From NCBI GenBank assembly GCA_903834465.1, contig CAILJB010000094.1, positions 1 through 64,000 on the forward strand: 64,000 nt of DNA, given 5' to 3'. The position numbers and the translations under genes are program-made. Below, piece after piece: positions 55,804 to 64,000 of this stretch. Source of the stretch: an uncultured Pseudomonadota bacterium. GTDB lineage: Bacteria > Pseudomonadota > Gammaproteobacteria > Methylococcales > Methylomonadaceae. The stretch's first letter is position 1. Each line of letters opens with the position of its first letter. The notes under the pieces are model-generated. The model saw only the letters and a program-made list of their open reading frames with translations. It had not been told where the DNA came from and did no database searches.

Positions 55804-56607
55804 CTACTGCCGTTCTATCTTGAGAAATTCAACACCAATTAGTTCATTAAACGCATCATCACCGTCCGTAATTTCATGGAATCGTACAGTTCGTTTCGAC
55901 ATAATTTTAAAAGAGACGTTAATTTCATCTTGATTAGGCGTGACAATTCTGCACTTTTCATAAGTGGTATGCGGTGTCAAAAAGTAAGAAAGCTCCTCGT
56001 CGCAATTTAACATTGAGCAACCCGATTGACTAATGTCATACAATTCCAATTGAACCAAGTTTATTAAAATCTCACTTGCTTTAGCGTTGAATTTACGACT
56101 TTTCTCAGATTTATCAAATAATTTTTGTCTTATCTTATCAGTAGCTGCTGTATAGTTTTGCTTGTATTCCAAAGCCGAATCGTGTTGCGGCATAGGCAGT
56201 ACAATTTCACAAAAACAAAAAATAGAGTCATGCACAGGAATTTTCATTCGTGAATGTCTGCGGCGATTGCACCAATACAACGAACTTGGAATATACATCA
56301 AAAATACAGTGTGACCTTTATAATTTACTTTCTTAATAGCTAAACCAGTGAACGCAACGTGAATATTGCGAAATATCGCGTTAAATTCAACACTAGACAC
56401 ACTTACCATTTTCGTATTCAACTGACTCGATCCGCTGCACTTTAAAATAAGTCTGCTATCTTCAATATTTATTTCAATAATAGACGTTAATAAACTTTCA
56501 TTCTTACCAAAATTTGCCGTTATTTCGCATTTATGCTCAACAAGTATCGATAATTTTTCAATTATCGTCATTCGATTGTGAATCATTGAAAATCTATCGT
56601 TATTCAT
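55804..56607 (-). CDS. YcgR-like PilZ protein (flagellar brake type)
   Basis: 267 residues. N-terminal YcgR-like beta domain at about 15-110, then a PilZ domain with the c-di-GMP site RRRHSR (residues 115-120) and LYDISQSGCSML (D/NxSxxG type) near 201. An insertion rich in Lys and Glu separates them (about 140-190). YcgR proteins slow the motor when c-di-GMP binds. Its setting beside flagellar and che genes, with a GGDEF protein elsewhere in the window, fits. Confidence 0.82.
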   Translation of the reverse strand: MNNDRFSMIHNRMTIIEKLSILVEHKCEITANFGKNESLLTSIIEINIEDSRLILKCSGSSQLNTKMVSVSSVEFNAIFRNIHVAFTGLAIKKVNYKGHTVFLMYIPSSLYWCNRRRHSRMKIPVHDSIFCFCEIVLPMPQHDSALEYKQNYTAATDKIRQKLFDKSEKSRKFNAKASEILINLVQLELYDISQSGCSMLNCDEELSYFLTPHTTYEKCRIVTPNQDEINVSFKIMSKRTVRFHEITDGDDAFNELIGVEFLKIERQ

Positions 56608-56778
56608 TTGTAATCTAAATTTTAGTCAGTTTATTGTAGGTGTATTTTGTCATTTTAAATTCAATTTATGCCGTCATGTTAATCTTTAAATTCTATTTCT
56701 GTGACGCAGTTCCGATAATTTATTGAAAAATTCTTACAATAGGAAATTTTTAATAAAAATAACACATGGTATTGCATT

Positions 56779-58479
56779 ATGATTGATGGAATAGAAAATG
56801 GGCTGGCTTTTAAATTAAACTCAAACAGTCTCAAATTATTTGCAGTTGTTACACCTTGCAACGATAAAATTGAACTGACTGCAGCAATTGTCAAAGCACA
56901 TTTAGAACAAAAGCATTTTTCACATTTATTTATCAATGACTATTTAGTTTTTGATTTAGTGTATCGCTATAACCACGCCACCAGCGAAAGTTTTGAATTC
57001 GAAATTGGCGAACAACGAGACGCGACTTGTGAAATCTCTCTTTCTGACGATATGATGCAAGCCTATTTGACGCTAACACCAAATTTCGGTGGTAAGAATG
57101 TTACACTTTCTGACGCGCAGAAATTATTACAGGAAAAAGGGATTGTTTGGGGCGTTGTATCTACAGAAGAAATTGAAGCAGCTTTAGCAGAAGGACAGGT
57201 TTCTAAATTTGTTATCGCACAAGGATTTGAGCCTGTTGAAGGTGTTGATACACAATTTTTAAGTTTGATTCCAGAAATTGAACAAAACGAACGTAAACCA
57301 CTCGTTAATGAAGATGGGGTTGTCGATTACCGCGAATTAGGCGACATCGTCATTGTACATAAAGATGCTGTATTGGTTCATCGTATTCCACCTGTAAAAG
57401 GTGAAGATGGTCGCAATGTTTTGGGGGAAATTGTTAAACCTAGTGGTGGGGCAGATATTCCCTTTTCAGGTGATAAAAAAGGCGTTTGCATCAATCCTGA
57501 AGACGAAAACCAACTCATTTCAACTATTACTGGACAACCTGTTTTAGTGCCGCATGGCATGATTGTATTACCCGTTTTGACGGTAAAGCGCGTCGATTTA
57601 TTGTCGGGAAATATTCGTTTTAATGGTTCGGTCGTCGTTAATGGCGATGTTAAAGAAGGCATGAAAATTTTTGCACTCGAAGATATTACAATTGATGGTA
57701 ATGTTTTCAGTTCAAGAATTGAGTGTATGGGAAATTTGGTTATTAAAGGAAGTGTGACAGGAAATACCGAATTACTTGCAGGTGGCGGTGTAATTGTTAA
57801 AGGCGGTCTTCAAGGCTATAGCAAAACCGAAAATCAAAAAGACGAAGAACACGCAGCAAAAATTATTACCCGTGGTTCGGTCTGTATTGGTTTTGCAGAA
57901 AATTTTGTTATTGAAGCAGGCGTGGATATTGTTATTGATAAATACTCAATGAATAACCATTTAATGGCGCAAAACAAAATCGTCATCGGTAGCAAGATGG
58001 GAGGGACAAAATCAGCCATTATTGGTGGTGTGACGTGGGCAATGATGCTAGTAAAAGCAACCCTAATAGGTTCAAGTTCGGGTATGAAAACACGCATTCA
58101 AGTTGGTAGCAATCCTCATGTTCAAAAACGCGTGGCAGAAATAAAGAGTGCATTTGCATTAAATGCAAAAAGTCAAAGTGATATTAAAACTGTTTTGACA
58201 TTTATTGAAAATCACCCTGAAAAAAGAAACGAAGAAACACTGGAAAAATTACATCACACATTGAGTAAATTGATTATTGAAGCCGATGCGTACCATGCCG
58301 AATTAGGAGAGTTAATCGAAAATATGACGAACATTGAAGATGCAAAAGTTATTGCCACTTTCGGTATTTACACAGGCAGTGAGATTCAAATTAACAACGT
58401 ATCCTGGAAAGCACAAGAAAACCGTGGTAAAAGTGTTTTTAGACTTGTCAGACGCGAGATGAGCATCACAACTCGTTAA
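56779..58479 (+). CDS. FapA family protein (DUF342)
   Basis: 566 residues. N-terminal domain at about 1-170, then the DUF342 core with LVHRIPPVKGEDGRNVLGEI, a Gly/Val-rich right-handed beta-helix region at about 290-440 (GNIRFNGSVVVNGDVKEGMK), and a C-terminal helical/coiled region at about 450-560. FapA-like proteins are linked to polymer-forming or cell-division/motility scaffolds; the precise role here is unknown. The 171 bp before it contain only A/T-rich sequence and no clear promoter. Confidence 0.85.
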   Translation: MIDGIENGLAFKLNSNSLKLFAVVTPCNDKIELTAAIVKAHLEQKHFSHLFINDYLVFDLVYRYNHATSESFEFEIGEQRDATCEISLSDDMMQAYLTLTPNFGGKNVTLSDAQKLLQEKGIVWGVVSTEEIEAALAEGQVSKFVIAQGFEPVEGVDTQFLSLIPEIEQNERKPLVNEDGVVDYRELGDIVIVHKDAVLVHRIPPVKGEDGRNVLGEIVKPSGGADIPFSGDKKGVCINPEDENQLISTITGQPVLVPHGMIVLPVLTVKRVDLLSGNIRFNGSVVVNGDVKEGMKIFALEDITIDGNVFSSRIECMGNLVIKGSVTGNTELLAGGGVIVKGGLQGYSKTENQKDEEHAAKIITRGSVCIGFAENFVIEAGVDIVIDKYSMNNHLMAQNKIVIGSKMGGTKSAIIGGVTWAMMLVKATLIGSSSGMKTRIQVGSNPHVQKRVAEIKSAFALNAKSQSDIKTVLTFIENHPEKRNEETLEKLHHTLSKLIIEADAYHAELGELIENMTNIEDAKVIATFGIYTGSEIQINNVSWKAQENRGKSVFRLVRREMSITTR

Positions 58480-58502
58480 CTTAACTATAAACTATACACT
58501 TT

Positions 58503-59432
58503 ATGCTTTCTGAGTTTTCTCTAATCGATAAATTTTTCAAAAAATCTGCGCCGCAAAATTCCGAAACACGTTTAGGTATTGGTGACGATTGTGCGTTGCT
58601 GTCAATTCCTAATGGCTACGAACTTGCCATCACTACTGACACGATGGTTGAAAATGTTCACTTTTTTGCCAATGCAAATCCAGCGCAATTGGGTCATAAA
58701 TTACTGGCAGTAAATCTAAGCGATTTAGCGGCAATGGGAGCAAAACCGTTAGCGGTTACGTTAGCATTGACCTTGCCGAATGTTAATGAAGCGTGGTTAA
58801 GTGAATTTTCTAAAGGTTTTTTAAATTTAGCACAACGTTATGGCGTTGATTTAATTGGCGGCGATACCACAAAAGGTGCTTTAACTTTAACTGTGCAAGC
58901 GATGGGGTTAGTGCCATGCGGACAAGCATTAAAACGTTCTACCGCACGAGTTGGTGATTTAATTTACATGACGGGATTATTAGGCGAAGCAGGATTAGGT
59001 TTAAAAATTGAACAAGGTTATGACTGCAAAGCAGAAAATGCCGAAGCGCATTTCCATACGCCATTGCCACGCATTGAAACCGGTTTAGCGTTACGCGGCA
59101 TCGCCAACGCGTGTATTGATATTTCGGACGGTTTAGTCAGTGATTTAGGACATATTTTAAAACAAAGTAACGTGGGCGCATGTTTGGAATGGGAAAAATT
59201 ACCACTTTCGGACGAGGTTAAAACTTATCTTGAAAAAACTGGCGATACGTTTATGCCGCTCATTGCAGGGGATGACTACGAATTATGTTTTACCGTTCCG
59301 GCACAACACGCGCATCGTGTCCCTGAAAATTGCACTGCCATTGGTATTATCGAAGCGCAATCGGGTTTACGTTTAAAAAAATTCGGTTATATTGAAACAT
59401 TCACAGCAAAAGGTTATGAACATTTTTCTTGA
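58503..59432 (+). CDS. thiL: Thiamine-monophosphate kinase
   Basis: 309 residues, AIR-synthase fold. Motifs LGIGDDCALL, NLSDLAAMGAKPLAV, LIGGDTTKG, CIDISDGLVSDLG and IAGDDYELCF. It makes thiamine pyrophosphate from thiamine monophosphate with ATP. First gene of thiL-pgpA-proA-nadD-rsfS. Confidence 0.96.
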   Translation: MLSEFSLIDKFFKKSAPQNSETRLGIGDDCALLSIPNGYELAITTDTMVENVHFFANANPAQLGHKLLAVNLSDLAAMGAKPLAVTLALTLPNVNEAWLSEFSKGFLNLAQRYGVDLIGGDTTKGALTLTVQAMGLVPCGQALKRSTARVGDLIYMTGLLGEAGLGLKIEQGYDCKAENAEAHFHTPLPRIETGLALRGIANACIDISDGLVSDLGHILKQSNVGACLEWEKLPLSDEVKTYLEKTGDTFMPLIAGDDYELCFTVPAQHAHRVPENCTAIGIIEAQSGLRLKKFGYIETFTAKGYEHFS

Positions 59433-59928
59433 GCATTACGGTAAAAATCAACTCACACCGAAACAGATTCTAAAAAATCCAATGCTATTTTTAGCATTCG
59501 GTTTTGGTTCGGGTTTAGTCAAAAAAGCTCCGGGAACGTGCGGCACGCTTGCGGCAATTCCAGTGTATTTGTTATTAGCACAAACGTCATTTATGGTTTA
59601 TAGCCTGCTAACAGTGATAGTCACGTTAGTCGGCATTAAAATTTGTGACGATGCGGCGAATTTACTGGGCGAGCATGATTTTAATGGCATTGTTTGGGAT
59701 GAAATTGCCGGTTATTTAATCACGTTATGGTTTGTACCGTTTAGCTGGCAAGCGGTTTTATTGGGATTTGTGTTATTTCGCTTTTTCGATATTTTAAAAC
59801 CATTCCCAATTAAATGGATTGACCAACACGTTCAAGGTGGTTTTGGTATTATGCTCGATGACGTTTTAGCAGGTATTTTTGCAGGCGGCGTATTACTTTT
59901 ATGTAAAATGACAGGAATTATTTCTTAG
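59416..59928 (+). CDS. pgpA: Phosphatidylglycerophosphatase A
   Basis: 170 residues from the preferred ATG, with several membrane helices. Family motifs [34 protein letters not shown] and IVWDEIAGY. It dephosphorylates PGP to phosphatidylglycerol in the inner membrane. An earlier in-frame ATG (59392) would overlap thiL by 41 bases; either way the two genes overlap and are coupled, as in many gammaproteobacteria. Confidence 0.94.
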   Translation: MNIFLEHYGKNQLTPKQILKNPMLFLAFGFGSGLVKKAPGTCGTLAAIPVYLLLAQTSFMVYSLLTVIVTLVGIKICDDAANLLGEHDFNGIVWDEIAGYLITLWFVPFSWQAVLLGFVLFRFFDILKPFPIKWIDQHVQGGFGIMLDDVLAGIFAGGVLLLCKMTGIIS

Positions 59929-59941
59929 CGTGGACAAAAAT

Positions 59942-61198
59942 ATGAATATTGAAAATTATATGCAAACGTTAGGGCGACGCGCCAAAGAAGCGGCGCGTAT
60001 CCTAAGTCAGACTGAAACAAACCATAAAAATCGGGCGTTGATTGCCATTGCCAATGCGTTGCAAGATAAACAAGCGGATTTAATTGATGAAAATAAAAAA
60101 GATTTGATTGCAGGAAAAGCCAATGGTTTAGACGATGCCGCGTTGGACAGATTGACGCTTACTCCAAAAGGTATTCGCGCCATGATTGACGGGCTAATTC
60201 AAGTCGCATCGTTGTCTGATCCCGTTGGTGAAATCACCGATTTAAGTTATCGTCCAAGCGGTATTCAAGTTGGACAAATGCGCGTGCCACTGGGTGTCAT
60301 TGGCATTATTTACGAATCTCGTCCGAATGTAACCATCGATGCCGCCGCGTTGTGCTTGAAATCGGGTAATGCCTGTATTTTACGAGGCGGTTCGGAGGCG
60401 ATTCATTCAAATCAAGCCATTGCCGCATGTATTGCAGAAGGATTGCGAGAAGCTGAATTTCCAGCCGCAGCGGTGCAAATTGTTGAAACGACAGACCGTG
60501 CAGCCGTTGGCGAATTGATTACCATGAAAGAATTTGTCGATGTCATCGTGCCACGCGGTGGAAAAAGCCTTATTGAACGTATCAGCAAAGAAGCTACTAT
60601 TCCGGTCATCAAACATTTAGACGGGATTTGCCATGTTTATATTGACGATAAAGCCGACATTAACAAAGCCATTCGCATCGCTGTGAATGCGAAAACGCAT
60701 CGTTATGGTGTTTGCAACGCGATGGAAACGTTACTCGTCGCAGAAAGTATCGCGCCAACGGTGTTGCCACTACTCGCAGAACAATATCGCGCCAAAGAGG
60801 TGGAATTACGAGGCTGTGCAAAAACCTGTTCATTACTTATCGATTGCATTCGCGCGACTGAAACCGATTGGCAAACCGAATACCTTGCGCCAATTTTATC
60901 AATAAAAATTGTCAGCGGTATTGACGAGGCCATTAACCATATTCATCAATACAGCTCGCAACATACCGAAGCAATTGTGACTGAAGATTACACGTTAGCA
61001 CGTCGTTTTTTGCGTGAAGTGGATTCCAGTTCGGTGATGGTCAATGCCTCGACTCGTTTTGCCGATGGTTTTGAATACGGTTTAGGGGCGGAAATTGGTA
61101 TTAGCACTGACAAGTTACACGCACGAGGCCCTGTCGGTTTGAAAGGCTTAACATCTCTTAAATATATCGTGTTGGGCGATGGGCATATTCGGCAATAA
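59942..61198 (+). CDS. proA: Gamma-glutamyl phosphate reductase
   Basis: 418 residues, normal for ProA (417 in E. coli). NADPH-binding [26 protein letters not shown], the catalytic cysteine in [14 protein letters not shown] and the C-terminal [15 protein letters not shown]-like block ([20 protein letters not shown]). It makes glutamate-5-semialdehyde in proline synthesis. The ATG at 59942 is preferred to a GTG 12 bases before. Confidence 0.96.
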   Translation: MNIENYMQTLGRRAKEAARILSQTETNHKNRALIAIANALQDKQADLIDENKKDLIAGKANGLDDAALDRLTLTPKGIRAMIDGLIQVASLSDPVGEITDLSYRPSGIQVGQMRVPLGVIGIIYESRPNVTIDAAALCLKSGNACILRGGSEAIHSNQAIAACIAEGLREAEFPAAAVQIVETTDRAAVGELITMKEFVDVIVPRGGKSLIERISKEATIPVIKHLDGICHVYIDDKADINKAIRIAVNAKTHRYGVCNAMETLLVAESIAPTVLPLLAEQYRAKEVELRGCAKTCSLLIDCIRATETDWQTEYLAPILSIKIVSGIDEAINHIHQYSSQHTEAIVTEDYTLARRFLREVDSSSVMVNASTRFADGFEYGLGAEIGISTDKLHARGPVGLKGLTSLKYIVLGDGHIRQ

Positions 61199-61818
61199 TG
61201 ATTGGTATTTTCGGCGGTACGTTTGACCCTATTCACTACGGACATTTACGTTCTGCGCTAGAACTGAAAGAATTATTTGCACTTGAACACGTCCGTTTAA
61301 TTCCCTGCGCCCAACCCGTACATCGAGATGAACCGATGGCAAATGCCATAAGACGTTTAGATATGTTGCATTTAGCAACGGCTAATCAAACGGATTTAAT
61401 TGTTGATGCACAAGAATTGCAACGTTCGGGTGGTTCTTATACTTTCGACACATTGACTGCTCTGCGCGGCGATTATCCTAATGTGCCGTTATTGTTGTTT
61501 ATTGGTAGTGATGCGTTTAATGATTTAACGACATGGTATCGTTGGCAGGAATTATTTGATTTGGCGCACATTGTGGTCATTACGCGCCCAAATGCCGCAT
61601 TGCATCCATTGACCGATTTTTTCAAAGCGCGATTGACTGAAGATAAACAACTCTTAAAAAAACAACTTTCTGGACACTTATTTTTTCAACAAATTACGCA
61701 ATTAGCCATCTCTGCAACAGCAATTCGCGGTATGATTACCGCACAACAAAATCCGCGTTTTCTATTACCTGACGCGGTTATTAACTACATTACGCAACAT
61801 CAGCTTTATCAAGGCTGA
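61198..61818 (+). CDS. nadD: Nicotinate-nucleotide adenylyltransferase
   Basis: 206 residues. GGTFDPIHYGHLRSAL holds the HxGH-type nucleotidyl-transfer motif and ISATAIRGMI the C-terminal SxTxxR-type motif. It joins NaMN and ATP to give NaAD in NAD synthesis. The start overlaps the proA stop by one base (TAATG). Confidence 0.96.
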   Translation: MIGIFGGTFDPIHYGHLRSALELKELFALEHVRLIPCAQPVHRDEPMANAIRRLDMLHLATANQTDLIVDAQELQRSGGSYTFDTLTALRGDYPNVPLLLFIGSDAFNDLTTWYRWQELFDLAHIVVITRPNAALHPLTDFFKARLTEDKQLLKKQLSGHLFFQQITQLAISATAIRGMITAQQNPRFLLPDAVINYITQHQLYQG

Positions 61819-61846
61819 TTTTTATTGATTTTAGAACAGGAACACA

Positions 61847-62194
61847 ATGCAAACAGATACATTATTAGCTTTAGTTGAAGGCGAATTAAACGAACGTAAA
61901 GCACAAGATATGGTTGTTTTAGACGTGCGTGGCAAAACCAGTTTTACCGATTACATGGTTGTGGTAACAGGCACATCGAATCGTCAAGTAAAAGCCTTGT
62001 GCGATTATGTCGAAGCGAAAGTGAAAGAAAACGGCGTGCGCCCACTGGGAATGGAAGGCGATATGACTTCAGATTGGGTACTTCTCGATTTAGGCGATGT
62101 GATTGTTCACGCCATGACACAACAATCGCGTGAACATTATCAATTAGAAAAATTGTGGACAGTTGGTGGCGAACCTGAAAGTCTCGCCGCGTAA
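61847..62194 (+). CDS. rsfS: Ribosomal silencing factor RsfS
   Basis: 115 residues with the family blocks DVRGKTSFTDYMVVVTGTSN, SDWVLLDLGDVIVHAM and REHYQLEKLW. RsfS binds uL14 and blocks joining of the 30S and 50S subunits in starvation. It commonly follows nadD, as here (28 bp gap). Confidence 0.95.
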   Translation: MQTDTLLALVEGELNERKAQDMVVLDVRGKTSFTDYMVVVTGTSNRQVKALCDYVEAKVKENGVRPLGMEGDMTSDWVLLDLGDVIVHAMTQQSREHYQLEKLWTVGGEPESLAA

Positions 62195-62254
62195 ATTGGT
62201 TTAATATTTCACTGGGCAAGGTATTTTTTGAAGGTGAAACAATAAAAGTTTCAT

Positions 62255-63601
62255 TCAGTTAATACCATGCTGCTGATATATATCTAAAATTTTCCGCGTT
62301 AATTTTGGATAATTTTTATCAAAATGGTGTCCACCTGGTAATTCCAGAATTTTAGCCTCGCTATTTTGTAACGCAGTACAAGCCGTTTCGGCTTTTTCTT
62401 CTTTGCCGTAAATGCAGAGGATTTTATTTTTAGGAATTTGAGTTAGTTCTGGCGCAATAGGTCGTTCACCCGCACTTTTTCCCAGCCAACCAGAAACATG
62501 AATTTCAAAATCCGCACTCTTGGCTAATCCTAACAATACCAATAGAGAAACACTGTCTTTGTCTTCTGTTGACAGATGATTGTAAACAGCGGGTAAAATA
62601 TCTGCTCCAAATGAATAACCTGCCAATACAAAAGTTTTTGTCCCCCATTTTTCTCGATAATATGCCATTGTTGATGCTAAATCGGTAGCCGTTTGCTCTG
62701 GTGTTTTAGGTTTCCAAAAATAACGCAATACATCAATGCCTACGACGGGATAATTTAAAGCCGCCATTTCGTTTGCAACAGTTCTATCCAAATCGCGCCA
62801 ACCGCCATCACCAGAATAAAATAGCGTCACATTATCACTTGGTCTGGTTGCCAGAATTTCTATTATCGGCATAGATGGTAATGATTGATTGACGTGTCCA
62901 AGAGCCGCCTTCAATTCCTCAATCAACAACGTATCTAGCGGTGTATCGTAAGCGGCAATTCGCGTATCAATATTTCCCAACGTTCTGATAAAAACGCCCG
63001 TTTCTGCTGCGGGTTGATCTGCCCAAACTGCCCGCCAATGACCATTCAAAATAGAAAACGATACCAAACGATGTTTTGAATTCTGATATTGGCTAACGAA
63101 TGGCGGACATAAAACTAATTCGTTAGGTAAATCGACCGTAAAACCAATTGAAAGATTAGTCGCATCACTAGCAGATTGTGCATTGATAAAGGGTATGGGC
63201 GCACCATCGGCAATCCCTGTAACAATTAAACGGTTTTCTGTGAATTTCGGGAAACTTTTGGTGAGTATTTCTATAAACGCTGCAATATGTTTGGCATCGA
63301 GACATTGCCCTGTTTGGCTATTGAAGCCTTTAAAAAATTGTGTCGAATCAATGATGGCTGCCGAAATACCTGTTGCGGCTATTTGTTGCCCTAGATTGAT
63401 GACTGGAAATTTCTTTGTATCAACAAAAACTAATGCGAGACCTTTCGTATTCCACATCCGTTCAGCCGTTGCTACATCGCCAAAATTTTCAACAGTTATT
63501 GATTTTTGCAAAATAGGCGGATGATTATAAATCACCAAACCAATGCCCATTACCGTTAGACTTAGTAGAACATAAATCAATAAAGTTTTTTTGCTTTTCA
63601 T
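62255..63601 (-). CDS. AcvB/VirJ-like alpha/beta hydrolase
   Basis: 448 residues. An N-terminal signal anchor (TLLIYVLLSLTVMGIGLVIY), a first VirJ-like domain at about 30-215 and a second at about 245-445 with FYSGDGGWRDLD and the nucleophile elbow LAGYSFGADILP. AcvB-type proteins of Agrobacterium and Rhizobium hydrolyse lysyl-phosphatidylglycerol in the periplasm and are usually near an lpiA/mprF synthase, which is not seen here. The ATG at 63601 is preferred over a GTG 12 bases upstream. Confidence 0.82.
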   Translation of the reverse strand: MKSKKTLLIYVLLSLTVMGIGLVIYNHPPILQKSITVENFGDVATAERMWNTKGLALVFVDTKKFPVINLGQQIAATGISAAIIDSTQFFKGFNSQTGQCLDAKHIAAFIEILTKSFPKFTENRLIVTGIADGAPIPFINAQSASDATNLSIGFTVDLPNELVLCPPFVSQYQNSKHRLVSFSILNGHWRAVWADQPAAETGVFIRTLGNIDTRIAAYDTPLDTLLIEELKAALGHVNQSLPSMPIIEILATRPSDNVTLFYSGDGGWRDLDRTVANEMAALNYPVVGIDVLRYFWKPKTPEQTATDLASTMAYYREKWGTKTFVLAGYSFGADILPAVYNHLSTEDKDSVSLLVLLGLAKSADFEIHVSGWLGKSAGERPIAPELTQIPKNKILCIYGKEEKAETACTALQNSEAKILELPGGHHFDKNYPKLTRKILDIYQQHGIN

Positions 63602-63624
63602 AAGTCCAGTCACATTTGGTTAAA

Positions 63625-64000
63625 TTACATTGGTGGTTTAATGCCTAAAAACGCCGCAATTAGTTGATTGATTTGCTCCGCATGAGTAATTGGCGTGGCG
63701 TGACCCGCACCAAGCACAATTTCAATTCGACCATTTGCTAGCATTTGTGCTAATTCACCTGAATGTGACATTTCAATAATGTCATTTTCTGCTGTAATCA
63801 CAAGTGTTGGTGCCGTAATAGCGCGTAAATCGGCATGAACAAGTAAGGGAGCGGTTCGCCATAATTCTTTTATTTCAGCTTCAAGAATAGGATGCGCGTC
63901 ACCCGCGCCAGACCACCAACTACGCAGCCAATCGGTAAATTTTTTGGGGGAAAAATAAGAAGATTCATTTTGAATTTCACTGGCTTCAGGAATTAAGCCA
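63625..64000 (-). CDS. Alpha/beta hydrolase, C-terminal part (runs off the window)
   Basis: About 125 residues of an alpha/beta hydrolase; the start is beyond the window edge. The late blocks are visible: a catalytic-acid-type strand APTLVITAENDIIEMSHSGE and the catalytic-His region GAGHATPITHAEQINQLI, ending in GIKPPM. It lies 24 bases upstream of the AcvB-like gene on the same strand, so the two may be one operon. Substrate unknown. Confidence 0.75.
   Translation of the reverse strand, partial: GLIPEASEIQNESSYFSPKKFTDWLRSWWSGAGDAHPILEAEIKELWRTAPLLVHADLRAITAPTLVITAENDIIEMSHSGELAQMLANGRIEIVLGAGHATPITHAEQINQLIAAFLGIKPPM

Noticed and set aside
56687-56718. Sigma-28-like site before the FapA gene (TAAA and TCCGATAA)
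   Set aside because: The spacer is 20 bases rather than 15, too long for FliA.

Overview
The window is chromosomal DNA of a flagellated, chemotactic gammaproteobacterium with moderately low GC. The evidence is gene content: zapD-yacG-coaE, efpL (yeiP), rdgC, sdhE, rlmG, feoABC, a flgNMA/flgBCDEFGHIJKL locus and a large che operon. Protein style and the small G/C-rich palindromic repeats would suit a Thiotrichales- or Methylococcales-like lineage, but I cannot fix the genus from sequence alone.

Layout. (1) 1-5047 is the end of an integrative element (prophage or related island): a tiny membrane protein, a RecE-like PD-(D/E)XK exonuclease, its probable annealing partner, several unknown small proteins, an excisionase-like HTH protein and a tyrosine integrase. 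The integrase gene ends 20 bp from the 3' end of a tRNA-Pro(GGG) gene, the likely attachment site. (2) 5181-32503 is mostly minus-strand housekeeping: yacG-zapD-coaE, a cNMP-binding protein, ilvD, an SH3 membrane protein, argF-argD, ugd, a rhomboid protease, ilvE, rdgC, apbC, bioB-bioF-sdhB-sdhE, an L,D-transpeptidase, Fur-box-linked feoABC and tRNA-Arg(CCT). Plus-strand islands inside it are grxD-efpL, a GGDEF protein with rlmG, and comF. (3) 30896-43460 is the flagellar locus: flgA, flgM and flgN on the minus strand, then flgB to flgL on the plus strand. (4) 43633-55718 is a chemotaxis locus: cheY, a free Hpt protein, cheA, cheW, an Aer-like PAS receptor, a second cheW, a ParA ATPase, an acidic STAS protein, cheR, cheD, cheB, a small MCP-like protein and an ODP-type metallo-beta-lactamase-fold protein. 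(5) 55804-58479 holds a YcgR-like PilZ protein and a FapA/DUF342 protein. (6) 58503-62194 is a metabolic and ribosome gene string (thiL-pgpA-proA-nadD-rsfS). An AcvB/VirJ-like hydrolase and a partial alpha/beta hydrolase on the minus strand close the window.

How it works together. The flagellar region carries a readable control circuit: RpoN-type (-24/-12) sites before flgA, flgB, flgG and cheA, and a near-perfect FliA (sigma-28) site before flgM, the anti-sigma-28 gene. The chemotaxis operon supplies the full CheA/W/Y/R/B/D pathway. Its receptor ends in a WxxF-type tether for CheR/CheB, and a ParA with an acidic STAS protein may position the array. The most unusual part is the operon end. 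A receptor-less protein with two degenerate MCP hairpin-tip repeats sits 19 bp before an ODP-like protein of the oxygen/iron-sensing family used in some chemotaxis systems, and this copy lacks one expected metal-ligand aspartate.
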